Assembly: GCA_945901035.1 (NCBI GenBank)
Contig: CAMDKN010000029.1
Coordinates: forward strand, 1-10,500
DNA: 10,500 nt
Source: Gulosibacter massiliensis
GTDB lineage: Bacteria; Actinomycetota; Actinomycetes; Actinomycetales; Microbacteriaceae
Direction of reading: 5' to 3'
Both the position numbers and the translations under genes were made by a program. This document shows positions 1 to 6,519 of the stretch, one piece after another; position 1 is the first letter of the stretch, and every line of letters begins with the position of its first letter. The notes below the pieces were generated by a model. That model was not told the DNA's origin and made no database searches. It saw only the letters and a program-made list of their open reading frames with translations.

Positions 1-885
1 GATGCTCTGGCCGGAATTCTCGGTATGGCCGCATTCACAATCGCAACACTGATTCAGTACCCAATCACGGGACTCGCCGACATCCGATACCTGTTGGCCG
101 TGTTTAACGCAGGCTTCGCCCCCATTATCTTGTCCACCACGTTCCGCAAGATTCGTCGTCCGCACATGGAGAGCCTCATGGACGTGTGGGAACGAATTGT
201 GGATGTGTTCATGATCGCGTTCATCGCGTCGCTCACGACGCTGTCCCTCATCGGCGGGATTGCGGCCTACGCGGGCGCGAGTGTTCCACTCGCCGACAAC
301 ACAAACACCATCGTGCTACTCGTCACCGGAGTCGCGCTGTTGCGCATCGTCCTCGAAGAACTGGCCGCCCGCGGATTCGCGGCTCGACTCGACCGCATTA
401 ACCCGACCGAAGTCGCCGGGCCACCGATGGTCCAACAGTGGGTCTCGTTGGTGTTCAAGTACACCGTCCTCGTCGTCATGATCGGTGACATGGTCGGCTG
501 GGGCTGGTGGCTCTGGCTCGGGTCATTCGTCATGTTCGTCCCCGGAATCCTCGGCATGACGTTCTCGGACCTTCCCAAATCCAAACTTCTGTCCCAGATC
601 ATTCCGGGCGGTCTCGCGGCACTGTTGCTCGCGACCCTTCTCGCGGGATGGTCGGGCGACCTCGTCGCGCTGTTCTTCGCCGATTCCCCGATGTATGGGC
701 AATTGTCCTTCCTGCTCGTTCCTCTCCCCGTCATCATCACCGCGATCATCGGAATGTTCGCCGACGGAAGCGAAAAATGGTACGTGGAACGGAAACTCAC
801 CTGGGTCTATCTGATCGGTGGGGTCGGTGTGTTCGTCTCGACCGTCTTGGCCACTGACTTCTTCGGGCAGATTTTCGGGTCCTAG
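1..885 (+). CDS. Polytopic membrane protein of unknown function, 5' end outside the window
   Basis: The frame is open from the first base of the window and ends at TAG 883-885, giving 294 visible residues; the first ATG at 25 lies inside a hydrophobic stretch, so the true start is probably upstream. About eight or nine hydrophobic segments alternate with short loops. A basic loop (STTFRKIRRP) and a cytosolic-looking segment (LEELAARGFAARLDRINPTE) separate the helices, and a Trp-rich stretch (MVGWGWWLWLG) lies mid-protein. I recognise no family, catalytic motif or transporter signature, so no function is assigned. It ends 112 bp before the channel gene, with a GC-rich hairpin between them, so it is probably a separate transcription unit. 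Confidence that it is coding is high from its length and consistent membrane-protein composition; its role is unknown. Confidence 0.8.
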   Translation, partial: DALAGILGMAAFTIATLIQYPITGLADIRYLLAVFNAGFAPIILSTTFRKIRRPHMESLMDVWERIVDVFMIAFIASLTTLSLIGGIAAYAGASVPLADNTNTIVLLVTGVALLRIVLEELAARGFAARLDRINPTEVAGPPMVQQWVSLVFKYTVLVVMIGDMVGWGWWLWLGSFVMFVPGILGMTFSDLPKSKLLSQIIPGGLAALLLATLLAGWSGDLVALFFADSPMYGQLSFLLVPLPVIITAIIGMFADGSEKWYVERKLTWVYLIGGVGVFVSTVLATDFFGQIFGS

Positions 886-910
886 TTCTACCGCCACTCT
901 CACCCCCAGG

Positions 911-929
911 TCGCGGGTCGAACCCGCGG
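911..929 (+). terminator. GC-rich hairpin after the upstream membrane-protein gene
   Basis: CGCGGGT at 912-918 is the exact reverse complement of ACCCGCG at 922-928, with a 3-nt CGA loop; bases 911 and 929 can add a U-G pair in RNA. It lies 26 bp after the stop at 885. No U-tract follows, so it is not a classical intrinsic terminator, although actinobacterial terminators often lack one. Termination is an inference from position. Confidence 0.4.
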
Positions 930-962
930 CGGGCTCGGCTGATTGTCGCGCGCGTGGATTCG

Positions 963-983
963 ACGATGACACGCCGTCATCGT
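963..983. promoter_or_regulatory. Perfect 8-bp inverted repeat upstream of the channel gene (candidate operator)
   Basis: ACGATGAC (963-970) and GTCATCGT (976-983) are perfect reverse complements separated by ACGCC. The dyad ends 14 bp before the channel ATG, so it would cover the -35 and spacer region of a leaderless promoter, where a dimeric regulator would bind. A hairpin role in termination is possible, but no T-run follows and another hairpin already sits closer to the upstream gene. The symmetry is seen directly; the operator role is inference. Confidence 0.4.
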
Positions 984-985
984 GA

Positions 986-991
986 CAGAAT
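986..991 (+). promoter_or_regulatory. -10-like hexamer of a possible leaderless promoter for the channel gene
   Basis: CAGAAT matches the xAxxxT pattern and ends 6 bp before the ATG at 998, the spacing expected if transcription starts at or next to the start codon. No Shine-Dalgarno sequence lies in front of this ATG. The corresponding -35 position (963-968, ACGATG) is poor, which would fit activator dependence at the dyad covering it. Confidence 0.35.
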
Positions 992-997
992 ATTAGG

Positions 998-1888
998 ATG
1001 ACAACCGCCTCCACGAGCCGCCGGGTGATGAACGCCGATGGCGAATGGGAAGCCATTGCTCGGTATCGCGTTTTGTGGCTGGCAAAACTCGTCTATAGCA
1101 GCCGGTTCGAGTTCTTCATCGCGGCGGTCATCGCCATCAACGCGGTGTTCCTCGCGGTCTTGACGATGCCCAACATCACGTCGGAAACCCGCGAGGTCGC
1201 GATGTTCATCGACGCCGTGGCAATGGGTATTTACATCGCCGAATTGATTGTCCGAATCCTGTCGTATGGCACGAAGCCCTGGGAGTTTTTCCGTCGAGGC
1301 TGGAACGTCTTCGATTTCGTCGTCGTCGGGCTCGCCCCGTTCGCTGCCGGCCAAACCGTGGTGCTCCGGCTGCTGCGCCTTTTGCGCCTTCTTCGGATCT
1401 TTCGATTCCTCCCCGAAGTCCGAATACTTTTCGCCTCTATCGTCAAGAGCATCCCACCGCTTCTCAGCATGTCCGTCCTCATCGGCCTGTTGCTATTCCT
1501 CTACGGGATGGCGGGAACCTACTTGTTCGGAGCATTCCTGCCCGACGCGTGGGGACACATCGGACAGAGCCTCAAGTCTCTGTTCATCCTGCTGACCCTC
1601 GAAAACTTCCCGATTTATCTCGAAGACGCCATGCTCATCAGCCCGTTCGCCCTGCCCTATTTCCTGTCCTACGTGTTCTTCATCGTGTTCACCATTCTGA
1701 ACGTGCTCATCGGAATCGTGTTGAACGCGATGGATGAGGCGCGCGCGGAGGCGCGCGCTAAGTCGGATAAGACCGCCGCCTTGCGCGAGTTGACCAACGT
1801 CGTCGACGCCATCAGCGCGGACGGAACGATTACTCCCGACGAGCTCGTTCTGTTGCGCGCCGAAATCGAACGGCTCAAAGGGGCTTAG
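998..1888 (+). CDS. Bacterial voltage-gated cation channel (ion transport protein, BacNav-like)
   Basis: A 296-residue single-repeat channel subunit expected to form a homotetramer in the cytoplasmic membrane. S1 is about residues 38-56, S2 about 68-88 with E82 and R86, and S3 about 101-112 with N103 and D106. S4 carries five arginines at every third position (R124, R127, R130, R133, R136), the classic voltage sensor. S5 spans about 155-176, the pore loop 188-210 and S6 222-245 with the conserved Asn in ILNVLIG. The filter reads T200-L-E-N-F-P, against TLESW in characterised bacterial sodium channels, so selectivity cannot be assumed. The tail (250-296) is helical with an EF-hand-like loop at 271-282. 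ATG 998 is chosen because a -10-like hexamer sits 6 bp upstream; ATG 1028 is the alternative. It stands alone, with hairpins on both sides. Family assignment is firm; the ion carried (Na+ or Ca2+) is not. Confidence 0.88.
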   Translation: MTTASTSRRVMNADGEWEAIARYRVLWLAKLVYSSRFEFFIAAVIAINAVFLAVLTMPNITSETREVAMFIDAVAMGIYIAELIVRILSYGTKPWEFFRRGWNVFDFVVVGLAPFAAGQTVVLRLLRLLRLLRIFRFLPEVRILFASIVKSIPPLLSMSVLIGLLLFLYGMAGTYLFGAFLPDAWGHIGQSLKSLFILLTLENFPIYLEDAMLISPFALPYFLSYVFFIVFTILNVLIGIVLNAMDEARAEARAKSDKTAALRELTNVVDAISADGTITPDELVLLRAEIERLKGA

Positions 1889-1897
1889 ATCACACAC

Positions 1898-1915
1898 CGG
1901 ACGGTCACCCGTCCG
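1898..1915 (+). terminator. Hairpin after the channel gene
   Basis: CGGACGG (1898-1904) pairs perfectly with CCGTCCG (1909-1915) across a TCAC loop, starting 10 bp after the TAG at 1886-1888. Position and GC content suit a terminator that isolates the channel gene from the next operon. There is no U-tract, so the call is tentative. Confidence 0.45.
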
Positions 1916-1963
1916 TCGTCCGATTCCGAGTGGAAAAGACCTCGTGCGGTGGCGCGATTATGG

Positions 1964-1992
1964 TAGAAAAATTCACCTTCGCGCACTATCAT
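1964..1992 (+). promoter_or_regulatory. Candidate leaderless promoter of the lipid-type operon
   Basis: TATCAT at 1987-1992 matches the TAnnnT -10 consensus and ends 7 bp before the ATG at 2000, so transcription would start at or beside the start codon. TAGAAA at 1964-1969, 17 bp upstream of the -10, matches 4 of 6 positions of TTGACA. No ribosome binding site precedes the ATG. This is the only convincing promoter in front of the six downstream plus-strand genes, which are too tightly packed to hold others between them. Confidence 0.5.
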
Positions 1993-1999
1993 CTCTCTC

Positions 2000-2650
2000 A
2001 TGGTCAACTTAAATGTTTTCACGTTCTTCATCATTGGCACCCTCGGGTTCGGATGGCTCGCTCTCCGATTCATCCCGGGCAAGGCGTTCGGCTTCCGAAT
2101 GTTCGGCATTGGGCTCTCGCTCCTCGCGCTCGCGTTCGCGGTGTGGTCCGCCATCATCGCGACGCAACCGGCGGATCTTTCGGTGCTCACCACCGTCGGC
2201 GTCATCCCGTTTGCCGCCGCGAACCTCTTTTTCGTCGCCGCGGGAACGTCCGACTTCAGCCCCAAGGCACGACGGACTCTCCTCCTCGTTGCGGCCGCTG
2301 TCCTCGCCGTATTGCTGGTGCTCCGCACGGCGGTGTTCCCGTCGGCGCCCTCCTTCAGCGACAACGGGTTGTTCTATTTCAACGCGCACCCGATCGCCAT
2401 CCTGTTGTACGTGATCGTGTTCGCTGGCGGGCTTATGCCCGCCGTCCACGTCGTGACCTCGCACATCGCGAACTACACGACCGCTATGTTCACACGACTG
2501 TTCTTCAACGTGGTGACGTTGTCTGGTGTGGTGCTGCTCGTGAGCACGAGTGACGAACTGCAGTACTGGAACGGTTACATCCTGCTCGCGGGCTTGATTG
2601 GTCTGACCGTAATCCACGCCCGTCGGACGCCTGAATTCATTACCCGATAA
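2000..2650 (+). CDS. Seven-TM membrane protein of unknown function, first gene of the operon
   Basis: A 216-residue protein with about seven hydrophobic segments (near residues 5-24, 35-54, 61-81, 92-110, 130-151, 166-183 and 190-206), a short basic loop (SPKARR, 87-92) and a basic C-terminus. The loop between helices 4 and 5 contains SDNGLFYFNAHP. I do not recognise the family and see no enzyme motif. ATG 2000 is supported by TATCAT 7 bp upstream and the absence of a ribosome binding site, consistent with a leaderless transcript. It ends 5 bp before the UbiA-type gene, so the two are almost certainly co-transcribed and it probably acts on or alongside the same membrane substrate, as a transporter, accessory or sensor subunit. 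That role is only context inference. Confidence 0.75.
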   Translation: MVNLNVFTFFIIGTLGFGWLALRFIPGKAFGFRMFGIGLSLLALAFAVWSAIIATQPADLSVLTTVGVIPFAAANLFFVAAGTSDFSPKARRTLLLVAAAVLAVLLVLRTAVFPSAPSFSDNGLFYFNAHPIAILLYVIVFAGGLMPAVHVVTSHIANYTTAMFTRLFFNVVTLSGVVLLVSTSDELQYWNGYILLAGLIGLTVIHARRTPEFITR

Positions 2651-2655
2651 TCCCC

Positions 2656-3501
2656 GTGGGGGCTACCTCGCGCTATCTCCGTGAACGTTTCCCGCTCGTT
2701 GCGGTATCAGTTCTCGCCCTGGGAACCGCAGTTTTTCTGGTCGGGGTTTCGACCGTCGGACCTTCCGAAACGCTCACCCACGTAGTCGTCGCCCTCATCA
2801 CGGTGACCTTCGTCGCTTTTCTCCTGCGGCAACGCGTCGCGGACGAATTCAAGGACCGCGGTCACGACGACCTGAACTATCCGAACCGACCCGTTCAGCG
2901 CGGTGCAATCCCCACGCGGACGCTCATTCGCATGGGGATTGTGGCGTTCGTCGTCGAGGTCGCCGGTGTGAGCATCATCGCAGCGGTCAGCGGCCGGTGG
3001 GAGAGCATCCTCGCCTATTTCGGCGTTGTCGTGTACTCCGCCCTCACCGCGGTCGAGTTCTTTGCACCGCGGTGGATCGGTCGACACTTCACGGTGTACT
3101 TCCTCTCTCACCAAGTGATTTTTGTGTTTTTCGCGTTGTGGAGCTTCGTCGTCTTTGCGCCCGCCGACACCACGCGGTTTGTCACCGGTGCGACCGCGTT
3201 CACCCTCGTCATGGCCGCGCTGGAAATCATGCGCAAATTCGAAATCCGCCGAGACCCGCGGGGCCAAGTCGTGAAGGACACGTATGTGGCGGTGTGGGGT
3301 CGGTCCGTGACCGTGGGGATTCTGGCCGCTGTCTTCGTCACGAGCGGAACGTTGTTGGGAGCGACGATCGGACTACCCGTCGCCATGATCGGTGTCGCGT
3401 GCGCGCTCGGCCTCGCGGTCGTTCGCAACTCGGACCGAGCAGTTCAGGGAACAACGATCCTGGGCTTTTTTGCGCTCGGCGTTGCGGGATATCTATCATG
3501 A
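2656..3501 (+). CDS. UbiA-superfamily prenyltransferase-like membrane protein
   Basis: A 281-residue polytopic protein. The first cytosolic loop carries a UbiA-type aspartate motif: R60, D63, D67, D71 and D72, then YPNRPVQRG (75-83), which matches the RPxxxG tail of the UbiA signature. The first half reads DEFKDRGHDD rather than NDxxDxxxD, which resembles a distinct UbiA subgroup with a DExKD core. EFFAPRW (134-140) and the SH pair at 151-152 also resemble this subgroup. The second cytosolic region, E190-x-x-R-K194 to D208-T-Y with WGR following, corresponds to the second Asp-rich motif but is reduced. Family members transfer a prenyl chain from a diphosphate to an acceptor inside the membrane; neither donor nor acceptor can be read here. 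The start is GTG 2656, 5 bp after the previous stop and without a good ribosome binding site, so translational coupling is likely. It overlaps the next gene by ATGA at 3498-3501. Confidence 0.75.
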   Translation: MGATSRYLRERFPLVAVSVLALGTAVFLVGVSTVGPSETLTHVVVALITVTFVAFLLRQRVADEFKDRGHDDLNYPNRPVQRGAIPTRTLIRMGIVAFVVEVAGVSIIAAVSGRWESILAYFGVVVYSALTAVEFFAPRWIGRHFTVYFLSHQVIFVFFALWSFVVFAPADTTRFVTGATAFTLVMAALEIMRKFEIRRDPRGQVVKDTYVAVWGRSVTVGILAAVFVTSGTLLGATIGLPVAMIGVACALGLAVVRNSDRAVQGTTILGFFALGVAGYLS

Positions 3502-5930
3502 CGACGTGGGGAGCGAAGGCGGAGGGTTTGTTGCGCCTCCGAGACGAGTTCGGTGTGGACGTGCCACCATTTGTGGTCATCCCTTTGGCCGATGTTGTCC
3601 GCGACCTCGACAACATTCGGACACGGGTAAACGAGGCTTTTGCCGATTTCGCAGCCGGCGGAACGGACAAATCGTTGACCCGCGTTCTCGACGACGTGCG
3701 TGCGAGCCTCGCGATGGACGAACAGGCTCTTCGGTCGTTTCACTCCAGTGTCGACCGTCTCGAGTGGTCAACGGTCAGTTTTCGAACCTCCGCCGTGTCC
3801 GAAGACGGTCCGGACGCGTCGTTCGCCGGGCAATACGAGTCGTATCTCGACGTCCCCTACACCGAGGAAGCGCTTCGAACCCACGTTCGTCGGTGCGTCG
3901 AAAGCATGGTTTCGTTGCGCGTCCTGCGCTATGCCCGCGAGCGAGGCCTTTCGCGATGGGATCTCGGAGGTTCCGTAGTCGTCCAGCAGATGTTCCACGG
4001 CGACGCGGCGGGCGTGCTCTTCACGGAAAACGGCACGGGGGCGATGACCATCGCCGCGAGTTCGGCGGCGGTCAACGCCGTCGTCGACGGTGACGACGCC
4101 ACCGACTATGTTATTTCTCGAGCGACGGACGACGGCGAAAACATTCCCGAGCCGATTCGTCGACTGAGCCGATTAGCATTCGGACTCGAAGCCTCCGTCG
4201 GCCACCCGCTCGACATCGAGTGGGCGGTGCGTGGCAATCGCGTGGTGTTTTTGCAGATGAGACCGATCACGGTTCCCAATCTCGATTACCACCTGGAGTG
4301 GGACTCGACCAACATCTCCGAAAATTACCCCGGTGTGACGTTGCCGCTCACGTACTCCGTGATCCGCGAACTGTATGCCGGGGTTTACATGTCGTTCGTC
4401 CGCTTGGTGGGCGCGTCGGAACAGAAAATCCGGGCGGACGAACCCGCCTTTCGCAACATGCTGGGATACCTCAACGGCCACGTTTACTACCGCATCACCA
4501 ACTGGTACGCGCTCATGAAATTTCTGCCGGGGCGCGCGAACCAAGAGTTTTTCGAAGCGATGCTCAACCCCGTCACTCACCGCGGTCGATCGACGACGAC
4601 ACGACGAATGGATCTCGCGTCGCTGGTCGCGATTGTGCGCTTCCTGTGGTTGTTGTCCCGCTCGGAGAAGAGGTCACAACGATTCCGCACCCGGTTCGCC
4701 GAACGGCTCGCGTTCTTCTCGTCCTTTCACGTCGAGTACGTCAACGCCGCGCAACTGCTGGCGGCGTCCCAACAAATCCGCGGCGAGGTTCTTGCCGATT
4801 GGGCGACACCCATCCTCAACGACGTCAAGCTGATGGTCTTCCACGGCGTCCTCACGCGCTTCTTCTTTCGTGCCGACGATCAGACGGAATACCTCGCCTT
4901 CCTGCAGGGCTTAACCGACCGCGCCAGTCTGGAACCACTCGAGCATCTTGCGCGTGTGGGCGGAGTCGTGGCGTGCGCGCTGAAGGACGAGAAGGTTCGG
5001 TCGATTGCCGAGTTGAGGAGGACGCCGAGCTGGACCGCCGTGTCTGAGTCGGCAGCGGAATACATCGCCGCGTTCGGGTCGCGGACTCCGGGCGAACTCA
5101 AATTGGAGTCCGTGCGTCTCACCGACGACCTGTCGGACGTCCTCGAACTCGCCGTGAGAGCTCACGAGTCGACCTTCACGGCGAACGCCGCGGCACGTGC
5201 GGACGGAGCGACGTCCTCACTCAACTGGCCGGCTCACGTTCCGAAATACCAACGCCCGCTGCTTCGATGGGTCGCGACGCACACCCGCCGCGCCATCGAT
5301 TGGCGTGAGAGGTTCCGGTTCAACCGCGCGCAGACGTTTGATCTCACGCGGGGGCTTTATGACGCGGTCGGACGAATTCTCGAAACGGAGGGGCTAATCG
5401 ACACGCGACGAGATGTGTATTGGCTGACGGAACACGAAATCGACGAAATCGTCAACGCGCACGCGTGGAGCCTTGACGCGAAAGCGCTCGTCGCGCATCG
5501 CAAAACGCTCTTCGCCGGCTACGCCGCCGCAGACGCGAGCCTCGCGGTCAACGGCGCTGGCTGGATTGCCGCCCACCACCTGTCCCCGGTGCGTCCGATC
5601 GATGCCGAGCGTGGGCTCACCGGCCGAGGCGTTGCGCCGGGCGTTTTGACCGCTCCCGTCGTCGTGTGCACCGAATTCGACCCCGCGCTCGATATTCGTG
5701 GAAAAATTCTGGTTGTGAACCACATCGACCCGGGGTGGACGTTACTTTTCACGCAGGCCGCCGGGATTGTCGCGGAACGTGGCAACGCGCTCTCGCACGC
5801 TGCCATCATCGCCCGCGAAATCGGGATTCCCGCAGTCGTGGCCGTGTCCGGCGCCCTCGATCAACTCACGACGGGCGACGTCGTGACCATCGACGGAATC
5901 CGAGGGAGCGTCACGCGTGAAGCGACTTAG
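3498..5930 (+). CDS. PEP-synthase/rifampin-phosphotransferase-like dikinase (PEP/pyruvate-binding and PEP-utilising domains)
   Basis: An 810-residue predicted cytosolic enzyme. The N-terminus (GAKAEGLLRLRDEFGVDVPP, from residue 5) and SFRTSAVSEDGPDASFAGQY (94-113, with R96) match the PPDK_N ATP-binding domain. QQMFHGDAAGVLFT (163-176) follows, and the domain ends with DIEWA (239-243) and LQMRPIT (252-258). The usual GLGE-type motif is replaced by SSAAVNAVV (188-196). The middle region (about 265-690) opens with WDSTNISENYPGVTLPLTYS. The C-terminal phosphohistidine domain has ERGNALSHAAIIAREIGIPA, with catalytic H767. This architecture moves a phosphoryl group from ATP through histidine to an acceptor: pyruvate in PpsA, a hydroxyl in rifampin phosphotransferase. 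Here the acceptor is probably not pyruvate, given the divergent middle domain and lipid-gene neighbours (inference). ATG 3498 overlaps the upstream stop as ATGA; the frame is open further upstream, but the domain begins here. Confidence 0.85.
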   Translation: MTTWGAKAEGLLRLRDEFGVDVPPFVVIPLADVVRDLDNIRTRVNEAFADFAAGGTDKSLTRVLDDVRASLAMDEQALRSFHSSVDRLEWSTVSFRTSAVSEDGPDASFAGQYESYLDVPYTEEALRTHVRRCVESMVSLRVLRYARERGLSRWDLGGSVVVQQMFHGDAAGVLFTENGTGAMTIAASSAAVNAVVDGDDATDYVISRATDDGENIPEPIRRLSRLAFGLEASVGHPLDIEWAVRGNRVVFLQMRPITVPNLDYHLEWDSTNISENYPGVTLPLTYSVIRELYAGVYMSFVRLVGASEQKIRADEPAFRNMLGYLNGHVYYRITNWYALMKFLPGRANQEFFEAMLNPVTHRGRSTTTRRMDLASLVAIVRFLWLLSRSEKRSQRFRTRFAERLAFFSSFHVEYVNAAQLLAASQQIRGEVLADWATPILNDVKLMVFHGVLTRFFFRADDQTEYLAFLQGLTDRASLEPLEHLARVGGVVACALKDEKVRSIAELRRTPSWTAVSESAAEYIAAFGSRTPGELKLESVRLTDDLSDVLELAVRAHESTFTANAAARADGATSSLNWPAHVPKYQRPLLRWVATHTRRAIDWRERFRFNRAQTFDLTRGLYDAVGRILETEGLIDTRRDVYWLTEHEIDEIVNAHAWSLDAKALVAHRKTLFAGYAAADASLAVNGAGWIAAHHLSPVRPIDAERGLTGRGVAPGVLTAPVVVCTEFDPALDIRGKILVVNHIDPGWTLLFTQAAGIVAERGNALSHAAIIAREIGIPAVVAVSGALDQLTTGDVVTIDGIRGSVTREAT
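5902..5908 (+). promoter_or_regulatory. Ribosome binding site that fixes the GTG start of the CDP-alcohol transferase
   Basis: GAGGGAG lies 8 nt before GTG 5917 and inside the end of the dikinase coding sequence. It is the clearest Shine-Dalgarno sequence in the operon, suggesting this gene is translated independently as well as by coupling. Confidence 0.55.
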
Positions 5931-6519
5931 ACTCATCGCCACTCACGTCGGGTGGGCGGGTGCTGTCACGTTACTCAGCCTGCTCGCCGCGTGGTCGGCT
6001 ATCGCGTTTCTGCTGGACTCGAACGTCCGACTCGCGATCGTGTTTGCCGTGGTCGCGTTCCTGCTCGACATCGCCGACGGCTTCCTCGCACGAAAGCTCG
6101 GAACAACGAGCGAATTCGGACGTCTGTTGGACAGCATGGTCGACGCCGTCAACTATTCGATGCTCGCCGCACTCGTCGCGGAACGGGTGCTGTTGCCCGG
6201 CGTGCTCGGATTCGTCGTCGGATTTCTCATCCTCGCGTGTGGAATCCTGCGACTTGTGCTCTTCACGATGAGCGGGTTTGAGGAAGAAGGCAATCGCCTG
6301 TATTACGTGGGCGTGATCACACCACACCTCACCCTCGCCGTCGCTCTGACCTACCTCGTCACGCGATTTGTTGAGGTTCCGGACCTCGTTGTTGCCGCGA
6401 CACTCGGAGCCATCGCACTCGCCCAACTGTCGACAATCCGCACGCGCAAGACCGGGGTGCTCGTCTTCTGGATTCCCGCGTCCATCGCGACTGCGATTGG
6501 GGCGCTGCTGTGGTTGTAA
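5917..6519 (+). CDS. CDP-alcohol phosphatidyltransferase family protein, PssA-like
   Basis: A 200-residue integral membrane enzyme with the complete family signature D51-x2-D54-G-x2-A58-R59-x8-G68-x3-D72-x3-D76, so the metal-binding and catalytic aspartates are intact. The enzymes replace CMP on a CDP-activated alcohol with a second alcohol. The segment GILRLVLF followed by YYVGVITP resembles the LRLARF and GLP regions of Gram-positive phosphatidylserine synthases, so the second substrate may be an amino alcohol or amino acid, but that is a weak analogy. GTG 5917 is chosen over later starts because GAGGGAG at 5902-5908 is a good ribosome binding site at 8 nt and the signature falls at the usual place. 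It overlaps the dikinase gene by 14 bp and the next gene by 10 bp. A CDP-lipid donor could come from the CarS-like enzyme encoded nearby on the other strand. Confidence 0.87.
   Translation: MKRLRLIATHVGWAGAVTLLSLLAAWSAIAFLLDSNVRLAIVFAVVAFLLDIADGFLARKLGTTSEFGRLLDSMVDAVNYSMLAALVAERVLLPGVLGFVVGFLILACGILRLVLFTMSGFEEEGNRLYYVGVITPHLTLAVALTYLVTRFVEVPDLVVAATLGAIALAQLSTIRTRKTGVLVFWIPASIATAIGALLWL

Noticed and set aside
267..800. Long minus-strand open frames opposite the first membrane-protein gene and elsewhere
   Set aside because: They are antisense to clear membrane-protein genes, are low-complexity in Arg, Ser, Pro or charged residues, and arise from GC-rich codon bias.
1739..1757. GCGCGC-rich near-palindrome in the channel gene
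   Set aside because: It is explained by the coding repeat EARAEARA in the helical tail, not by a regulatory site.
2997..3497. Open frame extending the dikinase gene upstream by about 167 codons
   Set aside because: It runs inside the UbiA-type gene in another frame, encodes an Arg-rich sequence without domain character, and the PPDK_N domain begins right at ATG 3498, which overlaps the previous stop as ATGA.
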